From: Lactarius indigo
Lineage: Eukaryota; Basidiomycota; Agaricomycetes; Russulales; Russulaceae
NCBI GenBank assembly: GCA_025766275.1
Contig: JAFKAC010000027.1
Span: forward strand, 699,069-763,068
Direction: 5' to 3'
Length of the DNA: 64,000 nucleotides
The position numbers and the translations under genes were made by a program. Shown here piece by piece: positions 34,915 through 46,576 of this stretch. Every line of letters begins with the position of its first letter. Position 1 is the stretch's first letter. The notes under the pieces are model-generated. The model was not told the DNA's origin. It saw nothing but the letters and a program-made list of their open reading frames with translations, and made no database searches.

Positions 34915-36762
34915 TCGATGTCCGGTGAACATGGGTCCACGAATTGGACGTGATCGAGGAGCGTCGTTACTTGCTCGGACGGTTCACCTTGCTTGAACGA
35001 CGACTGCGCATTCATGGAACGAAGGAGCTGGGGGGTGTTGGTTGGGGAAGGGGATTCAGATGTGAGGATTGCTGTGAAGGACGCAGTCAGTGGAAGTGTG
35101 CACGAAGGGGGGCATTTCGACTTACCAACGAGATCGTCGGTTGGGAATTCGACTTCAGATCAGTATACTGTATGTGAGCAGGTGATACTCAGATGCACCC
35201 GATAATAGATTGGCGTGAAGAAGACGAAGACTTGGTGGCGCGGGTTCCCCATAGACCATCTCGGTGCAGCTAAGAAAGGGTGGTTTTGTATGCTGCAGGT
35301 CTTTGGTTCTCTGTGCATGAGTACTACTCGTCAGCGGGTTTGTACATCGTTCAGTAGAGCACTTATGGTTTAAGAGCCCTCTAGGCGTGGGGGAAGGCGA
35401 GGGTGGCGATGAGTAAGTAATCGGCGGTGACTCGCTCGACTGGCTTTCGTCAATGGTACTCAGCCGGCTTGGTTCCTGAGAAGTGTACGCAGAGGCCGTG
35501 GGTCGCAAGAAAGATGTGCCAAAGGGATAGACTGAGCGATCAAAGGGGATGCTCGTATCATCCGTTTCCGGTGGTCCTCGGATTGAGACCGAGGGGTTGG
35601 AGGGGACCTGGGGGCTTACAGGACGGCGTGATGAAATGGTGCTTGGTGTAGACTCAGTAACTGACGATAATAACGTCGTCGTCTCTGAATGGACCGGGAA
35701 ATGAGGGGGTGTCGCGACGGGCACAGAGACCGGTACCTGGGTCTCCTCCGCAGCGGGTTGAGGATGGAAGACTTCTATGATCTCCTCGGCAGGTTGAGGT
35801 GGAGTGACCCGGACGGCCGGTGGGGGAGAAATTGGGACTGGCTCCTCAACAGGCTCGAGGTCAACGGGCTGTGCGATGGTTGCATGGGTTCCGCGAATGG
35901 CCCCTACGAAGTAGAGTGAGCCTCATCCAACACCGCTTAGTGAGAACCTACCGGTCTCAGGAGTGTTGTCAGAGATGGTGCTCGAAGGGAATGGTCGGAG
36001 GAACGGTCGGTAATAGTGGTGTGGCCGACGCTATCGATGGCCATTTTAAAAAATCGCATCCACCTGACACCGCTAAGCTCGACATCACAAATTGCGTACA
36101 TATTTTTCTCGCAGACATTCTCGATGAAACGAAGTTTGTTGAGCCCCGTCAATACTAATAAAATTGCGCCTGTCTAGTGTTGATGCAATTTGCCTGAAAA
36201 CTACAGAACACCTCCACTTTTACCACACTTCCAACCTCACTGTAAACACAAGCAAGTTTTTCGTCAACAAAGTCGACACCTAGTGGAACATGAGGAACAA
36301 AGCAAGTTAGCGTCCATGTACAAGGGAAAAGGTAAATTCCGATATGCCTCATGAAAAAAAATCTCTTTACGGTAACTATATTGCGGTAAAGAAGGTTCCC
36401 ACCGGATGGAATGAACAAGGACACTGCAGGGAAAACGATGAAACAAAAGGGAGGCCACGCTGTTCGCCGCAAGGCTCTGGAAGGCTTGCGGAGCCGTGGG
36501 CAACCGACCTGGCAAGTCATGTGGTGTCGACGATTGCTGGATGCCATATTTAGCACCCATGCCAAAGTCGTGGCTAGGATAGTCAATTCAGCCCGGCCAT
36601 GATTTTCTACGCTTTCTGTCTTTTCCGCCTTCGTTTGTTGTCTTCGTTACCATCACAGTACTACTACCCGCTAGTGACGCCCGCATATAATACATTGAGG
36701 ATACACTGTCTGACAATGCACGGAGGTTACGCCGCTCAGTTGTCAGGGTTATCCACCCAGGC
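34915..36762 (-). repeat. Left arm of a long inverted repeat (partner 62153-64000)
   Basis: The reverse complement of this stretch matches 62153-64000 almost base for base, with a few indels: one base near 35578, four bases near 36305 and one base near 34995. The inner boundary is sharp at acccaggc/gcctgggt (36762 and 62153). The outer boundary cannot be set, because the right copy is cut by the window end. High identity implies a recent event. Confidence 0.95.
35155..35724 (-). CDS. Pro/Ser/Thr-rich open segment in the left inverted arm
   Basis: One minus-strand frame is open from about 35890 to 35155 and reads VEEPVPISPPPAVRVTPPQP, then TIDESQSSESPPITYSSPPS. After a probable intron it resumes at about 35070-34925 with LTSESPSPTNTPQLLRSMNA. 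In the left arm this frame runs on, while the right arm has a one-base loss near 63915. No catalytic or membrane motif is visible. It looks like a disordered N-terminal region of a larger protein; start codon uncertain. Confidence 0.4.
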   Translation of the reverse strand: MPVATPPHFPVHSETTTLLSSVTESTPSTISSRRPVSPQVPSNPSVSIRGPPETDDTSIPFDRSVYPFGTSFLRPTASAYTSQEPSRLSTIDESQSSESPPITYSSPPSPSPTPRGLLNHKCSTERCTNPLTSSTHAQRTKDLQHTKPPFLSCTEMVYGEPAPPSLRLLHANLLSGASEYHLLTYSILI

Positions 36763-36882
36763 TCAACCACGTCAAGACCACCCTCTAGGCATCAACATAA
36801 ATACACAGGTGCGTTGTTGACATGACATATAAGCGGATGCTCTACTGTCGTAGAACTGATATTTTTCAGTCGTCGTCGATAT

Positions 36883-37140
36883 ATGCGTTCGGGACACGCC
36901 TCCCACGCTGGGGTGTTCCTGACCTGGGGCCGCCGTGTGCCGAGCTCCCCGTTTCCCCTGACCACAGTCTCCCATGTGCAACGCTGCTGGCGGATGTCGA
37001 CATTGCGGTTGCAGGTGCCATCGCACAGACGATCTCCTATCCATTCGAGGTCGTACGCCAGCGCGTGCAAGTAGTTGGGCCAATGGAACCCTGGCAGAGA
37101 TGTGCCGCAAAGTTCCGAAGGGACAATAACGACACTGTGA
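36883..37140 (+). pseudogene. Mitochondrial carrier (SLC25-type) fragment
   Basis: The plus strand reads DIAVAGAIAQTISYPFEVVR near 37000-37055, which contains the carrier signature Px[DE]xx[RK] as PFEVVR, followed by QRVQVV. A second frame just upstream reads HAGVFLTWGRR, as in the even-numbered carrier helices. The two frames do not join and the other carrier repeats are missing, so this is a broken fragment of an inner-membrane transporter. The AQTxSYPFEV form recalls the LEU5/coenzyme A carrier branch, but that assignment is tentative. It begins about 120 bp inside the left inverted arm. Confidence 0.65.
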
Positions 37141-38689
37141 ACTCGCAGCACAAAGACGATAGTCAATCCAACACCCGTCAACTGAAGGTGAATACTTCAA
37201 TATTTGAGTCATGCCGCGTCTTATCATTATCGGATCAGCTTCACGCAGCATAATCACGTAGGTCTTTTTACTCTGCTTGACAAGTTGCCTTAAGTGGACA
37301 ATTATATTGTTATTCGCACATTCGACACAGCATCGCTACGTGGCGTCGTGGACTATGGTGGTACGAGGATTGGTCTCTTTCTTTATATATACTTACACCA
37401 CCTGGCATCGATACGTGTGTATTTTTATGGAATGAAATCGAATCATATTGTTTTTTATATATCCTAAAGCGGGATTGGACATCGGAAATGCATCGATTCC
37501 TAGAACTCTCATAGAACATGTCATTGCCAATCGAAGTAATCCGAAATTTAATCAACGTCATCACCTTGCTTGCCAAGGTCATATGGCAGGTCGATATTCC
37601 GGGTGAATCGTAAACAAAGCCAAAGTGAATCTTGTTACATAACCTTTGACCCATTTTCGGTGAATTCCGCCACCCCACACAGGGAGGAAGTCTGTTATAT
37701 AATCACTTTCTTCGTTCGCTGTATGATTCCACAGATACTCTGGCTTCCGCTCCCTCAGTTGGGCAACCTCCATCAAGAAAACTGTGTTCTGCGTTTCAAC
37801 GGTGCTAGGGGATATGGTAGGGGATTGACTTTAGTCATCATTCTTGGTACATTACGCTGTCTTGGTGACAAGATTGGTCTTGACTCTTGAGACCGTAGAT
37901 GAACGAAGAGGGTGCGTTGAGTGCTTCCAGCACATGCCCATGCTCACCACCACATACGCACAGGGCCGCTGTAGTGATGAGCTGGGCTGGGCTCAAAGCC
38001 CAGGTTGCCTAGCCGTCAAAGTGGCCTCAAAGCCCTCGCCCGTGACTTGCCTTTCTTGCACCTCACGTCGCTGTCCAGCGCGCTCAACCATGCTTATCAT
38101 CTTCCATCATCTTTATATCCCTGGCTCATCAGAGTCGCTTGTCAAATGCATCGGCTGCGCCGCACTGTCGCGCTGCGCCATTGCCTCCTTCGCCGCCACT
38201 ATCCCTTTCAACACTTGTCATGAAGACGCGGACGGGCTCCAGCCCAGTAATCAAGATATGTATATTTTTTGGGTTTCATTTTGTTTCTTACTGAGTCTTG
38301 GACGACCTCTATCTCCCCAGCACTTGCAAGAAGTGCCCCCCATGCCGCACCCCTCAAATCCCCACCGTCACCGCCTCGCCTGCACGCAAACCCGCCGCTA
38401 CCTCTACCCTTCGCCACCGGGAGTCCACCATCACCGCCACCCCGTCACAGCGCCATCACAACACGGCGTGCAAGCCCCTCTTCAAATCCCCACAACACCG
38501 ACAGCGCGCAAACCCCCCTGTGATATCAACTCAACATGGCACACAAGTCCCGCCATGACGCAAGCCGCAAACGACGGAGGCCACTGGCGACGGCAGCAAT
38601 ATGGTGACAACAACAATGCGGCGATGACCGCGACCGTGACGGAACGCCTCGTGCCTCTACACCGCCACCTCATCCGGTGCCTGTGACGT
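37141..38689. other. Gene-poor stretch
   Basis: AT-rich to about 37900, then GC-rich. A long plus frame at 37844-38686 (280 codons) is Pro/His/Arg/Ser-rich, overlaps equally open frames in the other phases, and looks like composition rather than a protein. Confidence 0.45.
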
Positions 38690-39290
38690 CATCCTGCTCG
38701 ACGGTACAAGTATTGGCAACAGTGTCTCTGTTTCTGGTGCCGTTCCCACGAACACGACATCATCGCCGGTAGGTCCTTTTCCTGTCCTCGCCCCCTTCGG
38801 CGTCGGCCACCGCATCTTCATTGCTCATCTTATTGACGGCTCCTCCGCAGACGGCACCTCTTACCACCTCAGGCACTTCCACTACCAGGACATCTAAAGG
38901 TTCAAGCTCATGTTCATCAGATGCCGCCTCGGCCATCCGTCTTGCAGGCAGTGGCGCTCCTGTTGGTTTCGTCACCATCGTAATGGGCGCCGATGGCCCC
39001 ATTAAAGTTTACGGTCCTTCGAGGTTCAGAATCAGCATCCTCTCAAAGTCCATCTTTTACTGCATCTTCAACCTCGTTTCGTCTTGCTGGTGGGCGTCTT
39101 GGTGCTATCGCTACTCGCTTGGAGCGCGCCATCGCTCGCTGGGCGCGTGCAAACTGGGCAGACTCGTCTTCCTCACTAAATTCAGAAACATCATCAGACT
39201 CCGAGCGACCATGTCCGCGACCATGGCAACCCAAGACAACAACACAGGCGGCGTTACGACAACTACGCGCCGACGACTGTAGCAACGGGA
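38690..39290 (+). CDS. Possible spliced Ser/Thr/Gly-rich gene fragment
   Basis: A frame reading ILLDGTSIGNSVSVSGAVPT ends at a GT donor near 38767 (GTAGGTCC). After a CCGCAG acceptor near 38850 it resumes as TAPLTTSGTSTTRTSKGSSS, then SGAPVGFVTIVMGADGPIK. An overlapping downstream frame (SSQSPSFTASSTSFRLAG, RLERAIARWARANW) is also coding-like. Start, end and joining are uncertain and no family is recognised. Confidence 0.3.
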
Positions 39291-39811
39291 GGAGACGGAA
39301 CGTCGTTCCCTTTACTCACTACAGCGTATACTTATGTTGAAAAAGGAATATATTTTGTTGCTCCATTTCTCACATTTCCTTTTTTTTCACCTTTGGCTGT
39401 CGTCTTGCACAGTAACGGTGCTTTCCCACGACCAAGCCCGGGCCCCCTCTACACGGCCAGGCTGATGTTTTGAGCAAGCCCAAAAGGCCCAGTGACGCAG
39501 AGACGTGTTGAAAAACCCTACCAAAATAGATACAGTTTCCATGCAACTGGCTCCCACCAAGCAAGGTCATAGTCGACAAAGTCGACGCCTAGTATACTAT
39601 ATGGCGGGAAAAGTCGTGACTGGATAGAGATCAAGCGAACGCAATCAACTGGAAACGATGGACTTCCCACAGGTACTCATACAGTATGTGAAACAACTCG
39701 GCTTGTGTCAGCGCTCAAATCGTTCAAGCTCAAGTGTCAAGACTCAATAGTCTGTAAGTAAGAGCGATTGAAATTAGAAATATTTAGCATCTCGACTGTT
39801 TAGTTTGAGAC
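39291..39811. other. Spacer
   Basis: No gene recognised. Confidence 0.5.
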
Positions 39812-41771
39812 TTACGCGATCACGTCGGAAGAATGGGCGAACGAATATTTCTCCATTTTCGGACACAACACGTGTTTTACATAGAGTGCTTCTCGACCTT
39901 CAAGCCATCTGGGGTCGTAGGCATTGATCGGAAGGCCTGTCGGCACATGCACCTTCTTATGAACTTTCTGGGACCCGATACGGATGTGAGGAAACGCACC
40001 GCGCTTGTCAAGAGACCAGCTATTGATATGGTTTCGGTGATGCAGCTGGTCAAAGACCTTGAGCCAGTTGTGTAGGTCGGGGTGTCGCCAATCGGGTTTG
40101 ACAACTGTGTATGCGATCCGCTTCGAGTTGCAGTCGACATCAGATTCATCTGAGGACATCCCATTGGATCCCAATGCATCTAATATATCGAGGTGCCTTT
40201 TGAGTGGATCAAAGAGCTTGGCGATACCACGGCGGCGTTGAAACAACTACGTTGTACATGAGCAATTGGTTGCAATAAGGATAAGAGACCCACTCACTTG
40301 GTATTTGCGCTGTTGCCTGCTATGCTTAGACCTCTCAGAGGCCCTATCCGCTCGCGAGAGCGCTTCACGTTTGTGGCGAGACCTAAAACTCCTGATCCGA
40401 TTGGTGAATGCTCTTTCTATCGCCTGGCGCATCTCCTGTGTATCATCGTACTCCATCTTCTGGACAAAATGATCGACGATAACATGCCCAGCAGAGATAT
40501 TCCAAGGTGACCTTGGTTCCCCCGCTATGTCGATCATGAACTCAGCAGTTGTGGCGTCACAAGCCTTTGCGCCATGACCTGTGTGCTCCCACTCGGTTGA
40601 AAACCTGGAAACCCGAGAAGGTTCAGGCGTGCGGCCATAGGGTGGGTTCTCCTTAAGGAGGCAGTCGAGTTCACTTCGGACCAGTTTCTGGACCAGATAA
40701 AGTTAGCACAGAAATGTGTCGCAGGGTTGATGTTGGGCGTAAACTGACGGCCAGCACATTTTTTCTAACCCCTCGGCGCCTTGGACTTTGTCCACGTCGG
40801 CTTTGTCTCTTCCAACCGCCGCTGGAACCACCCCCCTGGTACAATGAAAACCCTTATCAATCTGGACGGACATGGTGACGGTAGTATGACTTTCCTGCTG
40901 GTGACGTTCGGCGTCCTGGGAATTGGAGGGGGGCCCACGGTCAGCTCTCGGGGACCCACGCACATAGTGGCCACTCGATGGGACAGCCCGATGTTGGCTC
41001 AATCTGCCATGGCCGCTGGGTATAGGTAGCGCTGGGGAAACCGTTGATGGCCTCGATGGTCGAGGTGACAAAGGCTGCAAGGGTTGCCTAGGCGGTGTGA
41101 AGGGCTGAGGCAACTGCTGAGAATCCTTCGCACTAATTAGTACTGAATGTATAAGCCAAATGAGAGAAAAGCGTAGGGCGTACCGCAAGACTGCTACTTT
41201 GGTATCCATTTTGAACCGCTGTATCGTTACCTATGTCGAATTCCTCGGCTGATCTATATAGTTCCTGGTCCGAGTCAAAATCAAAGGGAACCGGGGAATC
41301 AGAAGCGTAGAAGTCTCGTGGGTCCCAGACATGCTCGTCCGGTGGTAGGATTTGCTCTACTTCAACCGAGCTTCTGTCGAAAGTGTCAATGACACTTGCC
41401 GGATGCAGTGCAGACTTCGGCCCCACCTTCCATGAGGACTCTGATTTGTCCTCCCCTTGCCTCTACCTGGGTGCAATAACGCTGCTCGTGGAGTGGCTGT
41501 TAACTCGTCGAATTGCTAGTAATGTGATTGCCTCCGAGTCAGTATTAACACGTCCTAGCGGGGATCAAATATGGCACACCTCGGAGCCATGACTTCTATC
41601 TCCAATTCCTGTGGAAGAACCCGATCGGTGTCGCTTCTTTCTTTGTGCTTGAAGCAAATTGAACTGAGCTTTCCGCGACTCAAAGTAAAAAGTACTTACG
41701 CGTGTCATGTTCCAAGCCAGGTTCCGAGTCTGCAGCCTGAAGTTAAATCGTGGCACATCTAGCCTAGGCAC
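39812..41771 (-). CDS. Unidentified multi-exon gene, probably decaying
   Basis: The 3' half is well defined. Exon 40298-40687 reads LVRSELDCLLKENPPYGRTP, ends in KHSRQQRKYQ and splices in phase 0 over 51 bp to exon 39812-40246 (FQRRRGIAKLFDPLKRHLDI, GMSSDESDVD, WRHPDLHNWLKVFDQLHHRN). Upstream blocks are near 40750-41105 (Pro/Ser-rich, TVTMSVQIDKGFHC) and 41145-41450 (PPDEHVWDPRDFYASDSPVP). The 5' block at 41700-41753 (PRFNFRLQTRNLAWN) has GTG where an ATG would be expected, and the next block near 41590-41640 changes frame. No domain known to me; acidic and basic clusters suggest a nuclear or disordered protein. Confidence 0.5.
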
Positions 41772-41783
41772 GACGATGGGATA

Positions 41784-42074
41784 TTACCATCGCCAGGACT
41801 GAGAATTGTGCCGCTTTGCGTGTCTCTGACGGGATATGTTATGGGCATCAGACTCGTCATCAGCATCAACAGCTAGACATGTCTTCGTCCTCAGATGGGC
41901 TTGAGTCACGTGCGTAACTGTTGTTTTCATGATCCTGGCGGGTACTAGTAGCCGCCCCCGCACTGATAGACTCTGGTTCGGAGGTAGTCAAAGTCAAACA
42001 AATATTTGATTTTACATGCAATAGTACTCACTGAAAATACCAGGCCCCTTGTGACTGACGGTGGCTCTTGCCAT
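41784..42074 (-). pseudogene. Small acidic-protein gene with one frameshift
   Basis: Exon 42032-42074 (ATG, MARATVSHKGPGIF) joins in phase 1 to exon 41784-41972 across a 59-bp intron. Exon 2 reads SISAGAATSTRQDHENNSYA, then SPSEDEDMS; the frame then slips by one base near 41878 and continues ADDESDAHNISRQRHAKRHN to a stop. Immediately upstream of the 39812-41771 gene on the same strand, it may be its lost 5' part or a separate small gene. Family not recognised. Confidence 0.4.
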
Positions 42075-42823
42075 GTCTAAGTAGGTCGAAGCGTAGTAAC
42101 AGTAGGTATACCTTGCGTATGTTTGCAGAGGCACTCAAAACGGGTACTTTGCGTTTCTGGCGTCCGCATTACACCCATATATTATAATACACATTTCACC
42201 AAGAGTAAGGATCTGCATTGTACTCCTTAAAAGGTCTCGGGCACCTACCATTGAGATGAAACGCTTAACGCACTCATTGTTACCCATTTCTAGTAAGAAA
42301 GCCGTCTGTTGCACCTCTGGATCTCCCCATCTCCGCATCTATTGTCTTACTTCTCTGGACTAGTTTCTCTGACTCAACGTCGAGTCAACGACCCTCCAAG
42401 CGACCCTCGTTCGAGTGCCCGCGCTCTATGTGATTGTTATATTTGATTGATCAACTCGGCCAAGAACTCGGCCCGGCACAGTGCTAATACGTTGAATATG
42501 TGAACTGACACTCGAGCACCGTAAGTTCGTAACCAAATTCTTTTGTTTGTTGCCTTTGGGCACCCACATGTTCCATCCGTGTTTGCAAAAACTGATTGGA
42601 AAAAACATGTTCTATTCGCACCAAAATAGCGCTTTCATCGGATATGAGTGCCTTGAGTGTCTAACTCGGTTGGCCCTACCGCTCTGCGTCTATAGACTCG
42701 GATTTCCTCCTTTCTTAGCCATCTCTGGGCTACTTGCTCATGACGCCGTGATATATAATGTCCTGTGTCAGTCGCTCATTCACCGCCATACTGTCTCCCA
42801 GCCCAATCCTGTCAGTTCAAATC
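42075..42823. other. Spacer between divergent gene pieces
   Basis: No gene supported. It separates minus-strand coding (ending at 42074) from plus-strand coding (from 42824) and could hold a bidirectional promoter. Confidence 0.4.
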
Positions 42824-43654
42824 ATGACGACGAAAGTTCTGCATTATATGCCCGACCATGCTCTCTTGGCAGAGGACACTGAGAGGTTTGTACTTCTCGT
42901 GCTAGACCTTCCATCTTGAGAGTGTGACTCATCGGAACTGGTTCAAGCTGCAGGCCCACTGTCAGTATCGCTCCGGAGTCCCACATTTAGCATCGGCATG
43001 TCTGATTATCCTGTCATGCAGATATCAGAAAATACAAGCCCTTCATCGATGCACGTATCCACTAGATCTCCACAAATTGATGACGCCAACGAGGTACGAA
43101 ACCTGCAACGCCGCAACGCGATGTACCATTCTAACGACGTGCCAAGGATCTAACTCCCAGGCTCGGGACACCATTTGTGAAATCCGAGAAACCAGGCAAG
43201 AGACCAGGTGCCGAATTCGATACCCAAATAGATGGGACGAACGCTCTCAGTGTCGTAAATGGTCTGTGTCTACTCTATTTCATACGCCTCAGCTTAAATC
43301 TTCCAAAATGAAGCTCTCGGCGAGGGTAGTACAGCTTCTCAGTTCCACGTCAGCCACGACACTGCGCTTGACACTGCGATTCCAATTCAGCAGCCTAAGT
43401 CAGAGCTAACGCGCGAGGACCTTTATGCGTTGCGTCAAGAAGTTCACACAGCTCTTCGGCGCATAATTGAGGTAGAAAGGCGTACGGGTATTGTGCGGAG
43501 TGATAGATCTCTCCGCCGCGAGCAGCATCCAACTAGGTTTGGAAATTGCTGTAGCAGACAACCGGGTGAGAGCACGCGGACTTCCTTTCTTGATAATCAT
43601 TCTCGCCATAATTACTACGATAGTTCTAAATGCCTACAAGTACGCGTTCTCTAG
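42824..43654 (+). CDS. Unidentified spliced gene with C-terminal coiled coil
   Basis: Coding blocks on the plus strand are: 42824-42885 (ATG, MTTKVLHYMPDHALLAEDTE), about 42920-43095 (SSELVQAAGPLSVSLRSPTF and on to PQIDDANE), 43150-43259 after a 54-bp intron with CTAAC branch (DLTPRLGTPFVKSEKPGKRP), and about 43313-43654 (FHVSHDTALDTAIPIQQPKS, then ELTREDLYALRQEVHTALRR, a heptad-like helix). The last three join in phase; the first junction does not clearly fit. Family not known to me. Confidence 0.4.
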
Positions 43655-45464
43655 TTGACTCAGTAGGTATGCACAATTTTAATTAAGATCTTCGGGCCTT
43701 CCGACTAGCTGTAATTCAATTCCATACTCGGAAGCCGAAGGATGACGATAAAGGAGCAAGCGCGTTCGTTTCTTATTGTAGTTTGTAGTGTTCAGCAATA
43801 TATATATAAGACGAAAGTTTGACACGGTGAACATGCTCGAGAGCAGGTGCGTGAAGGGTTAAGGGATTAGCAACCACGAGCAGAACCGAAAGAACCGAGG
43901 TCGACGAGACACGAGAGAGAAAGTCGGACACGTCGAAGAACAAGTGAAGAGGCGGAAAACTTAGGAAGGAAAGGAGAATAAGTCGAGGAAAGAGGAAGCC
44001 GTGAACGAGTTGCGAGGGTAGTACGACGCGCAAAGTCGAACAAGACAAGGAGGAAGCAAGTCGAGCGAAGAGACTCCTCATGTCAGCCTGAAACAACTAA
44101 CACAAATAAAATGACCTAGAAAGAAGGGAGAAATGAGTAGTCAGTAGTACAAAATTCGAGTTTAGAGGGAGAGGGTCGATCTTAAGGGGCGAGGAGAAAC
44201 GTTGCACGAAGGAGGCAGCAAGTCAGGTGTCAGGTGTGGTGTCTTCGAACTTTAACCTGACTCGGAAGGTGGCTTGATCACATAGAAGGACGCGAAGAGG
44301 AAATGGAGGAAAATGACTCAGGATTGAAAGCGAATCAGAGGCATATACAAGCGGTCTGTATCTAACGTCGAACGCGATCCGAGAATGTCGAAGTCGAGAA
44401 GTAAGAAAAGTAAAATGTAGGATGGTGAAAAGGTGAACAAAGAGTCAAGCAAAGAGTCTGTGGTGTAAATGCAGTCAACGAATAAAAACACGCGGTCAAC
44501 GCGAAAAACACGAGTGGTAGGTAAAAGTAGGGGAGTCGGTGATCAGAGGTGCATAGCCGAACGACAGTGCTGAAGATGACGACAATGTGCACCGATAGTA
44601 CAAGAGAGTGTCGCAAAATCCAAAGAATATGGGCGCAGCTTATGCCCGAGACAAAGAGCGCAACCCTAAGATGATCCGACGAGAAAAGGTGGCTCGAAAG
44701 GGGACGACACGGGCGGCGCGATAGAACCGAGATGGAGAATAAAAGAGTGGATGACTGGAAACATGGCAGGCTTGAAGCCGTGCCGTCGGCGTCACAGTTG
44801 GAGGGCTTCGGAACAAGGTTATCCCAAGGTGTGGGTGATCGAGAAGCGTCCGACGATGACGGAAGACTGGATTTCGACGGGGCAAGGAACGGCAGGTTCG
44901 AGGGCAGGATGAGAGAGAAGAGCGTTTGCGATACAGTAGTTGGTCGGACCTGTAAAGGGTCACCAGTCCCAGTCCCAGACCGACCATTTTTACGGCATCG
45001 TCAGACCAAGGGTGCGGGAAAGGGCGGAACTGCCTAGACTCGTAACCAGCCGTTCGAATGAGAGGATTTTTGAGGGTGTCGCAGCGACTGGAGGATCCTC
45101 GATTCTCCAGCGGTCCTTGCGCAGCCGGCACCCCCATAGAGCGAGCGGTCACCGGTCTAGGAACTGCCTTCCCTCACCTCAGCACTGATCAGAGTTTCAA
45201 GCAGGGCATCTGTGCCACGTTCCGACAGGTGCGGCTCGGTTGCAGACAATCATTCTAACTTACTTTGCAGCGATATCGATCGCTGATCAAACGGGTTGTA
45301 ACTTAGCCCGAACGTTCTGATGAGCGCCGGAATTGTCTATACATTCTTTTGGATGCCGATCATAGCTGGCGTTCAACGTTCAGATTCCAGATATAGAGGA
45401 CAATACCGCAAGAAAGCCTCTTTGAAACTGGAAGGTCGCTCACCTACCGTCCCCACCCCGTCAC
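43655..45464. other. Gene-free, purine-biased stretch
   Basis: From about 43850 to 44720 the plus strand is rich in A and G (gaga, gaag, ggag words), opening long but featureless frames on the minus strand. From 44730 to 45200 frames on both strands overlap. No gene, tRNA or element end supported. Confidence 0.5.
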
Positions 45465-46576
45465 ATGCCTCTACCGTCCAGTGCCAGTAATGATGACGAC
45501 GATTGTTTTTCTGTTCAACTCGATAGTAGCGAGATGTCTCCTAAGGCTCCAAAAGTGAGCTTTACCTTCTGCTTCAACAAGGGTACTGAGTCTACGCAGA
45601 CGATCCTTCGGCAGAGATTCGCCATGAGACGGTATCATCTGGGGCAAGACGGCAGATTAACGAATCTGGCAAGGGCGATGGAGTAAGCCGTATAAACTTG
45701 ATCATGACGGGACGTTCATCGCAGTGGACTGCCCCGTCACTAGCCAGCCTGTAGACAATTCAAGCTATACTACTCACGCGGCTGCTTCTGGCTCTAGGTA
45801 GCCTTTTTCTCCTCGCTATGCTATCTGCCTTGTCTGACCCACGCAATGTTTTGCTTTGAACAGTGCCGACGCGATAATGCATTCGATTGCAGCTATTCTG
45901 CAACCACACACATCCTCCCCTTCCGTACTCATTATCGCCCGCGCCATGGCCAACTTGATGGCAGCAACATTTAGTGGAAATGACCTTGACCAGGTGCTGA
46001 ATGCTCACCTCGACTCCTTGGCCATTTCCCCTCAGGTGAAGCAAGCGATCTTTCCCGCGCTACTTGGAATCGCAAAGTTCACAGAAGTACATGCGCAAAA
46101 GTGCGTGTACCGTCATTCCTACCCACGTGTTCTTATTATATCATCTCTGCTCCAGTGTTACCCAGCCGCAGGTGGTAATCGGGCCTCTAGGTCCTAACTC
46201 AGGAGCTGCGGTCCCTAATGGCGCTCATACTAGTTATCAAGTGCACCAGCGACCATTTGGCTCCAGCTCTGGGAGCGGCTACACCATTTGGTGTTCTTCC
46301 AAGTCCAGCTCAAGTATTCAGTCGCCGCCTATTGTCCCGCAAGCCAAGACAGGACATCTATATGTCCATTTTGACACATCTACCAATACCCATCAACATT
46401 GGATGCTCGGCGTCGGTGGACAGTGGGAAAGCGTCTCGAAAAATGCGCAATATCCCCTCAATCCTGACCGGGTCCTATCCTTTCGCAACAATGGTGAGCC
46501 AAGCTGGGTTATGCGGGCAACAACGAACACAACGGAGACAAGACGGGAAAAGCGAGCAAGGTCAGTGGCTGGGTGA
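45465..46576 (+). CDS. Orphan three-exon protein, 291 aa, apparently intact
   Basis: Exons 45465-45682, 45864-46100 and 46156-46576 (stop) join with both junctions in phase 2 and standard GT...AG sites, total 876 nt. Exon 1 is acidic at its start (SASNDDDDCFSV) and then reads KVSFTFCFNKGTESTQTILR. Exon 2 is helical (DAIMHSIAAILQPH, VLNAHLDSLAISPQVKQAIF). Exon 3 contains a Gly/Ser linker and WMLGVGGQWESVSKNAQYPL, then EPSWVMRATTNTTETRREKR with a basic C-terminus. No signal peptide, membrane segment or domain I can name. It lies inside the inverted-repeat-bounded segment and is one of its few undamaged genes. Confidence 0.7.

Noticed and set aside
37844..38686. 280-codon Pro/His-rich frame
   Set aside because: Other phases are equally open; composition rather than coding.
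43773..44620. Hydrophobic-looking minus frames rich in Ser, Leu and Phe
   Set aside because: Result of a purine-rich plus strand; no start context or splice structure.
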